Of a stretch of 40,586 nucleotides of DNA, positions 29,595-40,285 are shown in pieces. Numbering within the stretch: the first letter of the stretch is position 1; each line of letters starts with the position of its first letter. The notes beneath the pieces were generated by a model. It worked only from the letters and a program-made list of their open reading frames with translations, ran no database searches and had not been told where the DNA came from. The position numbers and the translations under genes are program-made. Location of the stretch: contig JAEZDC010000046.1 of NCBI GenBank assembly GCA_023429825.1, forward strand, positions 1 through 40,586, given 5' to 3'. This stretch comes from Bacteroidota bacterium. GTDB taxonomy: Bacteria > Bacteroidota > Bacteroidia > Chitinophagales > Chitinophagaceae.

Positions 29595-31030
29595 ACTGGG
29601 AGAAACCACAACGGCAATCTGCCATCGCCATTTTCGTACTTGCTGCTATGAACCTGCGGCATATGTATGCATTAGTGATCCTGTTCGTTATACAATTCTT
29701 TAAAGAGAAACCTTCGTGGAAAGCACAACTGGCTTTGCTTGGCTGCATGGTGCTGTTCATGTTTGGCAAAGCTTTCATTGATCATTTCTTTTTTACATTC
29801 CATATAAGCGATGGCAAGTTCGTTACACGGAAAGGAATGTTTGCCAAACACATTATTACAGTGCCGCTGGAAAGAATCCAAACGGTTCAGTTCACACAGA
29901 CATTCTTCCATAACCTTTTCGGTTTACATAAGGTGATGATAGATACCGCGGGCTCTGAAAGTACAGAAGTATCCATACAGGCACTAAGCCACGCAAAGGC
30001 GATCGCACTAAAAGAAATTCTCACCAGCACTGGTAATCTTCCATTAGAAGTGCCGGATACCATACAACCCATTACACTTCGCTTTGACGGATTAATGAAG
30101 ATGGCTTTATCGCACAATCATATCAAGACATTTCTCTTGATCATATCTTTTGCGATTGCAAGGCTGGAGGATGTAAGAGATCTCTTCGATTACGATGGCT
30201 ATGAATGGGTGGAAGAGCACCGCGCTGAAGTGAACTTTAGTGTGCAGCTTACTGCGATCATTGCTTTTATGGTGATGGCTGTATCCATCATCACATCCGT
30301 GTTGCTGATCTTTTTCAAATATTTTGATTTTAAGATGACCCTTACTGCCAAAGGTTTTCATGTGAAGCATGGATTGCTGCAGGTGAAGCAACAATTCATC
30401 CCGTTACAAAAGATCCAACTGTTACAGTGGAATGCAAACTGGGTGAGAAGGAAAATGAATTATTTCATCTGTCATTTTAAAGCAACGGGCGAGGCTGATC
30501 TAAAGAATAAACAAAGAATAGAAGTGCCGCTGACTAATCTAAAAGACCTGCAGCAGATCATTGAATATTACGAGCCCAATCCTCCATCGGCCGGTAATGA
30601 AGCCAATGGTATACATCCGCAATATGCAACGAGACGAATATTATATCTCGATATCCCTGTTGTTGTATCTCTTATCGCTATCACTTACATATGGTGGGAA
30701 TGGTATAGCCTGCTTTGGTTGATATCACTTGTTTACTATGCGATCGCAAGAAATATTTACAGGAGCAACTTTACTTTTTGGGTGAATGATGATGCCATTG
30801 AAATATCGAAAGGCGTTTGGGGTAGGGAACGAATAATACTCAGATGGCATAAAATACAATTCGTTACTACGAGGCAAACTATCTACCAGCGAAAAAAACA
30901 ACTGGCCACACTAGTTATGCAAACTGCCGCTGGTGAAATAACACTCCCGTACATACAACTGGAAGAAGCCAGCGCACTCTCTAATTTTTTATTGATGAAG
31001 ATCGAAAGCTCCGATCAAAAATGGATGTGA
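29591..31030 (+). CDS. YdbT-like protein with three bPH2 domains
   Basis: 479 residues. Hydrophobic segments at about 10-35, 45-60, 180-205 and 215-235 and again at about 355-385 alternate with three PH-like domains: GKFVTRKGMFAKHIITVPLERIQTVQ (about 75-130), GFHVKHGLLQVKQQFIPLQKIQLLQW (about 255-320), and AIEISKGVWGRERIILRWHKIQFVTT (about 405-465). This is the architecture of YdbT, the partner of YdbS. The start is inside the stop of the preceding gene. The 3' end faces the acyltransferase gene with only 17 bases between the stop codons and no terminator visible. Confidence 0.88.
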   Translation: MNWEKPQRQSAIAIFVLAAMNLRHMYALVILFVIQFFKEKPSWKAQLALLGCMVLFMFGKAFIDHFFFTFHISDGKFVTRKGMFAKHIITVPLERIQTVQFTQTFFHNLFGLHKVMIDTAGSESTEVSIQALSHAKAIALKEILTSTGNLPLEVPDTIQPITLRFDGLMKMALSHNHIKTFLLIISFAIARLEDVRDLFDYDGYEWVEEHRAEVNFSVQLTAIIAFMVMAVSIITSVLLIFFKYFDFKMTLTAKGFHVKHGLLQVKQQFIPLQKIQLLQWNANWVRRKMNYFICHFKATGEADLKNKQRIEVPLTNLKDLQQIIEYYEPNPPSAGNEANGIHPQYATRRILYLDIPVVVSLIAITYIWWEWYSLLWLISLVYYAIARNIYRSNFTFWVNDDAIEISKGVWGRERIILRWHKIQFVTTRQTIYQRKKQLATLVMQTAAGEITLPYIQLEEASALSNFLLMKIESSDQKWM

Positions 31031-31047
31031 TATCCCTATCGTTCAAT

Positions 31048-32175
31048 TTATACCGGAGATACCTTAACCTCCATCTGATGTGAATCCGGTGCAGATGCAC
31101 CCGCTCCTGATCTTTCTAATTTAAAATAAGCAGGCCTTACGAACAAGAATGAGAGCCGTGTATTACGGACTAGCCTCCACATTACGAGCGGGCCTATTAT
31201 ACCTGCTGCAGTAACGATACCCGACATTATGCTGACCTGTTCAATAATTCCTGTGCTTAACAGGATCATTTGCGTTGTATGCATCGTGAGAAAGAAAGCG
31301 AGGTAAATAACAATAGAATTTTTGCCACAATACCGTACAGGGTTAGCCCATTTAAGTGTAGAGATGAGTGCTGCAATTGTGACGATAGCGGCCGCACCGA
31401 TAAAACCTAGTGCCAATGATACCAGCGGCATTTCAGAATATCCAGCAAAAACAAAACTGCCATTGATAAGCGCCCAAACCACCAAGCCGAGGAGAGCCAT
31501 TCTTCTTTTAGCCTGGGCTACTGCTGCCAGGTTGAATATGTATGGTGCTAACCAATACCCGGTGAAGAAATATATATAACGTGATGCGGTCTGATCAACT
31601 ACGATCCATCCTGTTTCAATAACAGCCACCTCAAGAATAGCGGCTATGGCAAAGATGATCACCGGCTGTACTTTTCGTAACAGTTTAGTAATTACGAAAA
31701 ATACCGGGAGAAGATATATGAACCATAATGTACCCAGCGGCTGAATGAAAGCCTGCAGGTAGAGCATTACAGTATCAAAAATTCCATGCGAGGAGATGAG
31801 GCCGGGAGATTTCAATGCGAAATTGATTGTGACCCACAACACATAGAAATAGACGAAGTGTATCACCTTCCTGTCGAGATAGGTGAGCCAGTCACGATTG
31901 ATCACTTTTGCAAGAAAGAGCCCTGAGATCATAAAGAAATCAGGCATTCGAAACGGTTTTGCAAAGGCTACAAAATATTGTATCAGTCCTTCACGCTCCA
32001 CAGCTTCTGTAACACCTCGTGTAGAATGCAACATCACTACAAGGATGATGCATAAGCCTTTAGCACAATCAACCCAATCGAGCCTGCTTTTATTCTTCTG
32101 AACTGAATGTCCGTTCGCTGTATCTTCCATGGCCGCAGAGGAACCATAACCTGGTTTGAATAGGATCGCTGACAT
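31048..32175 (-). CDS. Acyltransferase 3 family membrane protein
   Basis: 375 residues with about ten hydrophobic segments. The opening RLDWVDCAKGLCIILVVMLHS has the conserved His of family 3 acyltransferases, and FRMPDFFMISGLFLAK the Arg and PxFFxxSG block. Members acetylate or acylate exopolysaccharides, O-antigens or peptidoglycan on the outer face of the inner membrane. The substrate is not apparent. It lies downstream of sprA on the same strand but is separated by a terminator. Start at MSAILF chosen; an in-frame ATG at 32130 (MEDTANG) is equally possible because the conserved part starts only after it. Confidence 0.85.
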   Translation of the reverse strand: MSAILFKPGYGSSAAMEDTANGHSVQKNKSRLDWVDCAKGLCIILVVMLHSTRGVTEAVEREGLIQYFVAFAKPFRMPDFFMISGLFLAKVINRDWLTYLDRKVIHFVYFYVLWVTINFALKSPGLISSHGIFDTVMLYLQAFIQPLGTLWFIYLLPVFFVITKLLRKVQPVIIFAIAAILEVAVIETGWIVVDQTASRYIYFFTGYWLAPYIFNLAAVAQAKRRMALLGLVVWALINGSFVFAGYSEMPLVSLALGFIGAAAIVTIAALISTLKWANPVRYCGKNSIVIYLAFFLTMHTTQMILLSTGIIEQVSIMSGIVTAAGIIGPLVMWRLVRNTRLSFLFVRPAYFKLERSGAGASAPDSHQMEVKVSPV

Positions 32176-32338
32176 CTATTTTTAGGTATTTTATTAACGC
32201 GATAAAAGCAAATAGCCCGCCAACGATCATGAATTGTATATCTATCCTACTAAAAGGTAGTATCTCTAAAATGATTTCTAATTGGATTCTAATCCTGACA
32301 AACTGAAAGCATTTAATCAAGCAAACTCCATCCTTCAT

Positions 32339-32367
32339 AAAAAAAGAGGCAACAAAGCTGCCTCTTT
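32339..32367 (-). terminator. Rho-independent terminator after sprA
   Basis: On the minus strand AAAGAGGCA and TGCCTCTTT form a perfect 9-bp stem with a seven-base loop, followed by seven T. It lies about 20 bases behind the sprA stop. Confidence 0.9.
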
Positions 32368-32387
32368 CTATTTGGTATCATTGATAA

Positions 32388-35300
32388 TTACTGGGCCAAT
32401 GCTATTCTTAACTGTATACCTGCTCTTGTATTTACTACAGGCGCTGAGGTTGAGATATATGGCGTTACCCTTCTTTGATCGAAGAATATTTTCAGGTTCA
32501 CCCTGTTGTTCAATACATAATCGATAGATGGCTGGATGGTGATCACTTTTTGACCGCCGGTGCTATAAGCATTTGCCTGGTCGAGGCGGCTGTTACTATT
32601 CGCATCATCTCTCATTGAAAGATCGAGACGGAAGTTAATGTCATTCTCCAATGGCTTTCCTTTATTGATCAATCTCTCTAAGAAGTTTGGCAGGTTCAGC
32701 CCTCTTCTTCTCCAGCTTCCACCCACCGTCCATTCAGTTGAATTTATTTCTGCCAACTGGAAATCGATCAGGCTCAAACTCAGTTGCCTACTCTTCTTGT
32801 ACTTGAAACTTAAGTTGAGCTGGCTTGTAGTGGTGATATCAAAACCGATCAACGGGTCGAATCCTTCCTGGATCGTAATATTCGGTACAAGGAAGAAAGG
32901 AACATAGTTACCACTGATCGGATCAACGAACTGCGGTGCATTGAAGGTAAACGGATCCCTGAACAACAATGCACTCGTGTAACTGTTCATTCCCAAACTA
33001 CCTGTATAACCATGTGTGATGCTGATGGTACTAAACACTTTTGCTAACGCAGGAATTCTTGTTAATCCTGTATAGGTCAATCTCCAGTTTGGTTTCGGTT
33101 TGATACCACTGAACGGATTTGACTTGATATTAGGATTTGACTGCTTGAGCAATGCTACCTTCTGCGGGCTTTTCCCGGTGTATGCTGCTATGAAAGCAGG
33201 TATCAACACATCCTGTGCATAACGACCATAACCTACTGCATAGCCATTCGCTGTTTGTGAACCCTGCTGTACCCAATAGGGGTTTGTTTTAGCAACACGC
33301 TGTGATATATCCTGCCTGTAGGCTTCAAACTTTTTGAATGTTTCACTTACTTCGTTCGGTTTAAATTTCTCGAATAGCGTATTGAAAGCGATATAGCTAA
33401 CGTTGAAGCTTCCGGCAGCTAAAGGATTCAGGTGTCCGAAGTTGTTACCGGTACCTGTTGTGTCTTTAAACAATTCAGAATAATCTTTTCCAAAACTTTT
33501 ATCAAGGTTCAGATCGATGGTGAATTCGCGGAAAGGCTCCACCTGTGCCGTCATGCTCAAGCGCTGTTCGAAGTTTTGACGGAACATGAAGTTAAAAGTC
33601 GAATCTCGTGTGATCAAACCTTTTCTTGCCTGCTGATATATCCATGCAGTGTCGGGCTGTTTACCAAAAACATAATCCAGACCAGGTGCCATACTACTCC
33701 AGTTCTGTCCTAAGAGTTGCGTGCTATCCATATACCCCGGTAAACGACTGCTGTAATTTTCAGTATAGTTAACAGATGCCCGCTTTACCATGGTGATGAA
33801 TTTGCCAGCACCTCTTGCAACCCCGCTCATGTCAACAGGCCGATTTGCTTTTGCCTGGCGTGCGGCAATCCGTGCGGCTCTCTTCTGTGCTCTCCATTTT
33901 CTTAACGCTTCTTTCTTTGCTTTACCTGATAAGCCTTTTACGACATCTTCACGTTTTGGAATGTTATCAGTTGCATCATTGCGTTTATCAGGATCAGCAT
34001 TATTATTACCCGGTCCTTTAACGCCTTTAGTGCCGCCTTTTTTATCGTCTGTTTTATTCTCAGTTTTAGGAGGTCTTGGCTGTGCAGGTTGATCCAGCGC
34101 TCTCAGCCATCTTGACTTCTGGTACAATCTTGTAAAATCAAACTCACCATTGATTGAATTCTTCTGGCTGTTCTCGATCGTATTACCGAGATCTATCGCC
34201 AAACGGCTTGCACCTATCCAGTTATAAGTAGTAGTGTAACTATACCTTCCGGTGATCCAATCTATCAAGGGCAACTTGCTTGTTGGTAAAGTATAGCTTG
34301 CGATCGCCTGTTGTGTATAGAAAGTATTGCGACCACCTTTCCAAAAGTTCTCTCTCACCGTATCTTTTTTCGCTTTTGTGTCTAGTCTTCCGAAAGGTTC
34401 ATCCACTCTCGCATTATTGGTGGCAGTGAAGTCAAGATTCAATGAACGGGTGATGTCCCATCTCATATTATAGAATCTATCGAAGGTGAAATACTTATCG
34501 TAAGTGGTATCTACCCTATCGATCTTTCCATCAGACACAATTCTTGGAACAAATTCACCAAACTGCCTGTTGATATCAGCCCTGAAACTTAACAACGACG
34601 GCATGAGGTTGAGATTGAAATCCCTGATCAAAGCAAGCCACGGCGTTTTGTTACGCATGCCTTTGAAAGGTTCGATGTACTTAGGCGTAGTATTATAGGT
34701 ATAGCCCAATCCTCCACGATGTTTGGTGATGTCGTTCTTAAGGATGAGCGGATTGCTTTGCTCGAACTTCGTATATGAGTAGCTCACATCAAAATTACTC
34801 AAGCTCCACAATCTTGTTTTACCGCCTGGCGCTAACCTGATGTTGGTGAAGTTAAGTGTCTTCACAGTTGTTTGATCTATTGCAGCCTTACGGATAGAAT
34901 CTCTTCGTGCACTGAAGGCGTTCATCTTATCCTTCAGTTTAATATCTAAATCGTAAGGATCATATTCAGGTGTCCTGATCGTTTTATCTATGCCTGCATA
35001 CACAGGAATCGTAATGCCCAGTTTTTTCGGCAATAATTTACCTGCATCAATATTCATTGCGGCGTTGAACTGGAAGAGATTATCTCTTGCTCTTTCATTA
35101 GCTCTCTGCTCAAGTGTACCAAAACCCTTGGTGTAAGTGTTTGCGGAAACCGAGAATGTACCCAGGTCTGCCATCTGAATATCCACCCGGCCCAAAGCTG
35201 CGTACCCGCCATCTTCATCGATCTTGGATAGCCGCAATTCATTCACCCATACTTCTGCAGAAAGAAGATCAGAAGCTTCGTTAGCTAAACCGATGAGGAA

Positions 35301-38300
35301 GCCTCTTACTTCGCCCAGGTTTGGATTACCGTAAATAGAGAATGTTTTATTGCCGATCTGCTCACGATAGATAGTGGTTACAGGCCATGAAGGATTTGCA
35401 TTCCTTCTTGTTTTTAACGCGATCAGATCCTGGATATTAAAATCAAGACTGTTCTCTGCAGGCCAGATAGAATCAGCGCTGGTTGTACCATTACGGGTTA
35501 CCTTCAATGGTATCTTGATCTCGTAATAGTTATTTAAGAAGTCCTGTCCAATCCTGATGACTGCAGTAAGCTCATAATCGGTTAGCTGCAGCATCTTTGG
35601 AACAGATTCCGCATGGATGAACATAGACAATCTTCCATACTGCCTCAGGTCATGGTTCATTGTTTTGAATACTGCTTTCTGATCTCCCGTTCTCAGGTTC
35701 AATACCTGCAACAACATTGCCTGCTCGTTCTGCAACAAGTTGATGTTATTGTTACTTAGGTACTGCACTCTTTCAATGCCTGGAGGTATCCTGTAAGGGA
35801 CAGGTTGCTTGTTGCTGTTCTCTTCCACATTCACAGCAGATACATTTAGCTGTGTAAGTGAGGCAGGAGTAGCAGGGCGATATCTTCCTGCAGTATCGAG
35901 CTGGAACTGGAAAGTTCTCCATTGATTACGCACAAGATCTAATGTTGCAAAACGCATCGTAACAGAATCATCAAAGTCTGTTAAGTACATCCGAATGAAA
36001 CGGATGCTTTTGAAATCAGGAATGTTACCCACTTTGCTGGTGTAATCCCTAATGGGGATCCTGAACTGGTACCAGGTTTCATTACCGGTTGTTCCATTAG
36101 CGTATTTAACGGGAACAGAGCGTTTATCTACAATGTAACCACCTGTTGCCATGTTTGGTGTAAGCGGTATCTCGTACTCGTAATACTCTTCATTTTCATT
36201 CAACGTATTGTCCCTGTTCAGATCTTCATTGTCGGGATATAAAGTAGCTGCAGGTGAAAATTCAGATGAAGTAGTAGCCACAGGTGAATTGCCCTGCGGG
36301 TTATTAAAGTTCTTATACCTGCCTAAAATACCCGTGGTGGAGCCAAAGGCTGCATCACGGTACCAGACATAATTATCGTTGGAAGGATCGTTCAACGCTT
36401 TTTGATACACAGGTGAGTTGGTGCCGAAGGTGGTTGCCAGGCGAGCCAGGTATCCTGCCCTTCTTCTTCTTTCGTCGACATCATCCAATCCATCGAAGCC
36501 GACATCCTGGTATGGGCGGTCTGCGGGATCATTGCTGAACGCCTGTGTTATCTGGATGGGATTGATCGGCGTTTTACCCCAAACAGTAGAAGAATCTACA
36601 GGTGCCGGGATCTGGGGTGTGGGTAAGCCGTTCTCATAAAAACGCCTTCCATCTTTCAGTATGTCTTCACTGATATTACCAAGGTTAATGAACAACCTTC
36701 CACTTGTTGCATTTGTTTTGATAAAAGGATCCTGCGTCCAGAACTCTATATACTCTACGTTGCCTGTTTCAAAATCGGTCTGGTCGATGTTTCGCATGAT
36801 ACCACCCCATTTTGCTCGCGGGTTAACAAATCGACCATCAGCAGTATTGAACTCAGAAGCTCTAGTATCAAAGTTATAGGGACCTCTTTCTTTAGGATAA
36901 TATGCAAGATCAAACGTTACTGTTTGCGCCTGCCCCAGGTTAGGCGTGGCCTGCGGGAATAATTCTGTTGTATTTACGAGACGTGTTCTCGGATCGCTGA
37001 GTTCATTTGTATTTCCGCGTAATGGGTTATTCGAACTCGTTCTGTCTTGCAGGATCGGTTCAATATTATACCAGGCAAGCTTTGCCCTGTTGATACCGTA
37101 GGTGGTATCGTTATTAGCTGCAGATTCAGGAAAACGTGCAGGTGTAGATGCCAATGCCCATGCTACATAAGGGAAACGTAGGTCTATGCTGTTGGTGCTT
37201 CCTTCGAAGTCGTCGATGTATATCAAACCTTCATCACCTTTACCGATCTGGCGCGGATGCCCGGGCTTTAGATAAGCAGCTTCACCATAAGCAGTGATAT
37301 TAGATGCGGCAGTGGTTGAATAGAATGGTAATTTATCCAGCCATCTTGTAAGTGAAGGCCAGCCAGAACGATAGCTGAAATCAAGGCCATACATGGTGTT
37401 ACGGATCGGGTCTTCGCCGTAGTTCATCTTAGTAAAGAATGGTCTTTCGCCGAGCCTTACTATTGTACCACCAAGAGATAGTTTATTATTGGCGAGATAA
37501 TCCAGCCGCAATCCCATGAAGTTGCGCTGCTGTATACCAAAGCCTGCATTATTTTCAAACTGCACATTTACCGGCACACCTGAATTGAGAATTGCCTGGT
37601 TGATGATCTTAACCGAACCAAGATTATAGTCGATCGTGTAATCAACATTCTCACTTAATATCTGCCCGCCTGCAGTTACACTTACCGAGCCGGGAGGAAT
37701 ATTAAACGCTCCAAGATATATTTCCGATCCGCCGCTACCTTTAACCTGGCCCTGCATTACAAACCTGTTCACGTTAGCGTAGGTTTGAGCAATGGCTTTG
37801 ATTGAATCGTATAGTTGATAATATAAGTACTGTGTATCTATACCGGGATTCGGGAAGGTATTGAATGCCCTTTGCCTAAGATCGTTTCCAAAAGGTTCAA
37901 TTAATGGAAACACCACCTTCCCTTGTTGAGATAATACTGTGAACCCCTCTACATAATCAAATACACCATCCGGCATAGGATCTAACCGGTTATTCAACCG
38001 ATCAAGATTCACTAAACGTATCAGCGGAACGCCTTCTACTCCGGGATCAACTTCAGGTAAATATCTTTTTAACCCTTTGCTTGGCTCTTCATATAAAACA
38101 TTCAATTTAAAATCTGTTGGGGAGATACCTGCAACGTCTAATGAATACACGTTCTTCATCATCAGGTCCCACAAATTGAACGGGTCGGTAGCTGCCAGTG
38201 ATGGCCTGTGTGAAGTAGCCTTCAGCATTTTCAGGAAAACTATTTTCTGAACGCCGTTGGCTGTATCCAAAGGGATATCCTGCGAAAATTCACCTACCTG

Positions 38301-39647
38301 GTATATCTGCCCGTTGTAACTGTATTGATATGCTACCGCCAGTACTTCATCAGGTTGCAATTGCTGATTCAGTGATATCCAACCTACCTGCGGATTGAAG
38401 TAATATTCGTTAGGGTTCAGTTTTCTGGCGAAGGTCTTTTCAAAGTCTTCAACGGGTCTTAGTCCCTGTCCTAATAATAATGAGGTTACCTGTGTCGGAT
38501 TTCTGAAAGGGCTGTTGCCACCGCCTGCAGCCAACTGGGTATATAAAGGTGTTGCAGCATTTCTTGGCGTTTGCCCGGATGCAGATTCTCCCAGGTCGGT
38601 CAACGCCACGATATCCCTTGCATCTGTAGTAGCACCTGTTCGGTTGGTTACCCATACTTCCATTCGCAATATCTGTACCTGGCTGTTCACAACAGGAAGA
38701 TTAGACATGGCCCTGTTATAATTGTTGCGGAAGTAATGTCCTAAAAGAAAATGCCTGTTCTCTTCGTAATCATCCAATCGCTTCTGGAATTGTGTGGTGG
38801 CTGCGCCGCCCTGTAAAGCCAATGACTGGCGCGAAGATTTCTGGTTGGCTAATACACCCGTTACCCAAAGCTTACCGAATTGTAATTGTGTTTTCAAACC
38901 AAATAAAGCCTGCGCACTTGGAATTAGTGTTCCTTTGGACTGCCAGTTCACGTTACCTGCTTCTATGGATTTAATGATCTCATCGTCCATTCCCTTGTAA
39001 TCAAGCTTCAACTGGTTCTCAAAATCGAAATTGGCGAGGGTGTTATAGTTGATAGGAAGTTTGAGCTTTTCACCAATGTTCGCATTCACGTTCACATTCG
39101 CATTCATATCGAAATCAAAACCACCGTTCTTCCTTGCTCTTTCCGGGAGCGTTGGATTCTTGATATTCTGTCCCTGGTAGCCCGCCATGATATCAACGTT
39201 ACCGGCAGGGCGAATATCGATCTTTACTTTACCTAAAGAATCAACACCCATTATTCTATCAAAGAGATTATTGAACACACGGAACTTCGGCCGGCTAACG
39301 TTCCTGTTCAACTGCATCACTGCATTGGCTCTTCTCCTGAAATATTCTGCTTCAGCTTGTTTGGCCTGCAGTCTTTGGAATTGTTCGAAGGTGAGCGAAG
39401 TGGGTGTACGGTAATATTTATTACCGATCTTTTCAACGATATAATATTGTTTGGTAACAGGATCGTATTCGATATTTCTTTTGAGCAAAGAAGTATCACG
39501 GATGTCGAAAGGGTTACGGCTTTGCCAGGAATAAGGGTCTCCTCTCCTGTCGGTGATAGGATATTTCAGCGTGGTATCCCTGTTTTGGGCAAAAGAAGTG
39601 GCAGCAGAAAGCAGTACCACTGCAACCAGCAATAATTTCTTAATCAT
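32388..39647 (-). CDS. sprA: Type IX secretion outer-membrane translocon SprA
   Basis: 2419 residues from the ATG giving MIKKLLLVAVVLLSAATSFAQ; a TTG 15 bases upstream is the other option, but GGAAGAAA just before the ATG favours it. The length matches SprA/Sov proteins (about 2400). Characteristic regions: YYIVEKIGNKYYRTPTSLTF near the start, VMGVDSLGKVKIDIRPAGNVD, INYNTLANFDFENQLKLDYKG, IEAGNV, then many beta strands ending in FFDQRRVTPYIST and TRAGIQLRIALAQ. SprA forms the large barrel that lets folded cargo cross the outer membrane in type IX secretion and gliding. A low-complexity Lys/Arg/Asp-rich insertion occupies about residues 1856-1940 and is probably a flexible loop. Encoded directly behind ruvA, an arrangement I recall from other Bacteroidota. 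Confidence 0.95.
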   Translation of the reverse strand: MIKKLLLVAVVLLSAATSFAQNRDTTLKYPITDRRGDPYSWQSRNPFDIRDTSLLKRNIEYDPVTKQYYIVEKIGNKYYRTPTSLTFEQFQRLQAKQAEAEYFRRRANAVMQLNRNVSRPKFRVFNNLFDRIMGVDSLGKVKIDIRPAGNVDIMAGYQGQNIKNPTLPERARKNGGFDFDMNANVNVNANIGEKLKLPINYNTLANFDFENQLKLDYKGMDDEIIKSIEAGNVNWQSKGTLIPSAQALFGLKTQLQFGKLWVTGVLANQKSSRQSLALQGGAATTQFQKRLDDYEENRHFLLGHYFRNNYNRAMSNLPVVNSQVQILRMEVWVTNRTGATTDARDIVALTDLGESASGQTPRNAATPLYTQLAAGGGNSPFRNPTQVTSLLLGQGLRPVEDFEKTFARKLNPNEYYFNPQVGWISLNQQLQPDEVLAVAYQYSYNGQIYQVGEFSQDIPLDTANGVQKIVFLKMLKATSHRPSLAATDPFNLWDLMMKNVYSLDVAGISPTDFKLNVLYEEPSKGLKRYLPEVDPGVEGVPLIRLVNLDRLNNRLDPMPDGVFDYVEGFTVLSQQGKVVFPLIEPFGNDLRQRAFNTFPNPGIDTQYLYYQLYDSIKAIAQTYANVNRFVMQGQVKGSGGSEIYLGAFNIPPGSVSVTAGGQILSENVDYTIDYNLGSVKIINQAILNSGVPVNVQFENNAGFGIQQRNFMGLRLDYLANNKLSLGGTIVRLGERPFFTKMNYGEDPIRNTMYGLDFSYRSGWPSLTRWLDKLPFYSTTAASNITAYGEAAYLKPGHPRQIGKGDEGLIYIDDFEGSTNSIDLRFPYVAWALASTPARFPESAANNDTTYGINRAKLAWYNIEPILQDRTSSNNPLRGNTNELSDPRTRLVNTTELFPQATPNLGQAQTVTFDLAYYPKERGPYNFDTRASEFNTADGRFVNPRAKWGGIMRNIDQTDFETGNVEYIEFWTQDPFIKTNATSGRLFINLGNISEDILKDGRRFYENGLPTPQIPAPVDSSTVWGKTPINPIQITQAFSNDPADRPYQDVGFDGLDDVDERRRRAGYLARLATTFGTNSPVYQKALNDPSNDNYVWYRDAAFGSTTGILGRYKNFNNPQGNSPVATTSSEFSPAATLYPDNEDLNRDNTLNENEEYYEYEIPLTPNMATGGYIVDKRSVPVKYANGTTGNETWYQFRIPIRDYTSKVGNIPDFKSIRFIRMYLTDFDDSVTMRFATLDLVRNQWRTFQFQLDTAGRYRPATPASLTQLNVSAVNVEENSNKQPVPYRIPPGIERVQYLSNNNINLLQNEQAMLLQVLNLRTGDQKAVFKTMNHDLRQYGRLSMFIHAESVPKMLQLTDYELTAVIRIGQDFLNNYYEIKIPLKVTRNGTTSADSIWPAENSLDFNIQDLIALKTRRNANPSWPVTTIYREQIGNKTFSIYGNPNLGEVRGFLIGLANEASDLLSAEVWVNELRLSKIDEDGGYAALGRVDIQMADLGTFSVSANTYTKGFGTLEQRANERARDNLFQFNAAMNIDAGKLLPKKLGITIPVYAGIDKTIRTPEYDPYDLDIKLKDKMNAFSARRDSIRKAAIDQTTVKTLNFTNIRLAPGGKTRLWSLSNFDVSYSYTKFEQSNPLILKNDITKHRGGLGYTYNTTPKYIEPFKGMRNKTPWLALIRDFNLNLMPSLLSFRADINRQFGEFVPRIVSDGKIDRVDTTYDKYFTFDRFYNMRWDITRSLNLDFTATNNARVDEPFGRLDTKAKKDTVRENFWKGGRNTFYTQQAIASYTLPTSKLPLIDWITGRYSYTTTYNWIGASRLAIDLGNTIENSQKNSINGEFDFTRLYQKSRWLRALDQPAQPRPPKTENKTDDKKGGTKGVKGPGNNNADPDKRNDATDNIPKREDVVKGLSGKAKKEALRKWRAQKRAARIAARQAKANRPVDMSGVARGAGKFITMVKRASVNYTENYSSRLPGYMDSTQLLGQNWSSMAPGLDYVFGKQPDTAWIYQQARKGLITRDSTFNFMFRQNFEQRLSMTAQVEPFREFTIDLNLDKSFGKDYSELFKDTTGTGNNFGHLNPLAAGSFNVSYIAFNTLFEKFKPNEVSETFKKFEAYRQDISQRVAKTNPYWVQQGSQTANGYAVGYGRYAQDVLIPAFIAAYTGKSPQKVALLKQSNPNIKSNPFSGIKPKPNWRLTYTGLTRIPALAKVFSTISITHGYTGSLGMNSYTSALLFRDPFTFNAPQFVDPISGNYVPFFLVPNITIQEGFDPLIGFDITTTSQLNLSFKYKKSRQLSLSLIDFQLAEINSTEWTVGGSWRRRGLNLPNFLERLINKGKPLENDINFRLDLSMRDDANSNSRLDQANAYSTGGQKVITIQPSIDYVLNNRVNLKIFFDQRRVTPYISTSAPVVNTRAGIQLRIALAQ

Positions 39648-39700
39648 TTTCTTCCGGATCAAAATTTCAGCACCTTGGTTAAGTAGAAATCGTCGATAGC

Positions 39701-40279
39701 TTATATGTTTTTCAATGCCTGTTTAATGAGGTCTTCCAGTGGCTGGTTTTCATTGGAAGCCATCACTTTTTTAATTGCCTGTTCGGCTGTATGTTTAGCA
39801 ATACCTAGTGAAATTAACGCATTAACTGCATCGTTTTCGTAGTTATTTACACCAGTGGTTACCGATAGCCCATCTGTGGTTTTACTAACCTTATCCCTCA
39901 ATTCCAAAATAAGCCTTTCTGCGGTTTTTCGCCCGATACCTTTGATGCTTTCCAACAGCTTTGCGTTGCCTTGTACAATTGCTTTGGCAATCTCTTCCGG
40001 CTTCATCCCAGACAGCATCATCCGCGCCGTTGCTGCACCTACACCAGACACACTTATAAGCATTAAGAACAGTTCCCGTTCCTTCTGGTCGGCAAACCCA
40101 TACAAGGTTTGAGCGTTTTCTGTAATATGCAAATAGGTGAATAGCTGGCCCGCATCCTTATTACTGATCGCTGTATAAGTATTTAAGCTTATATGCAGAT
40201 CATATCCCACACCGTTTACGTCTACCACTACCTGGCCGGGGGTTTTAAGGGCAAAATTTCCTCTAACAAAAGCTATCAT
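39701..40279 (-). CDS. ruvA: Holliday junction branch migration protein RuvA
   Basis: 192 residues from the ATG giving MIAFVRGNF, the usual RuvA start; a TTG three codons upstream gives a longer form that is not needed. Domain I OB fold (VDVNGVGYDLHIS, YLHITENAQTLYGFADQKERELF), domain II with two helix-hairpin-helix units (VSGVGAATARMML and IKGIGRKTAERLILEL) and the flexible C-terminal domain III (AVNALISLGI...AIKKV) that stimulates RuvB. RuvA tetramers hold the Holliday junction for the RuvB motor. sprA follows 53 bases downstream on the same strand, so both may share a message. A -7 element sits six bases ahead of the ATG. Confidence 0.96.
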   Translation of the reverse strand: MIAFVRGNFALKTPGQVVVDVNGVGYDLHISLNTYTAISNKDAGQLFTYLHITENAQTLYGFADQKERELFLMLISVSGVGAATARMMLSGMKPEEIAKAIVQGNAKLLESIKGIGRKTAERLILELRDKVSKTTDGLSVTTGVNNYENDAVNALISLGIAKHTAEQAIKKVMASNENQPLEDLIKQALKNI

Positions 40280-40285
40280 GCCAAC

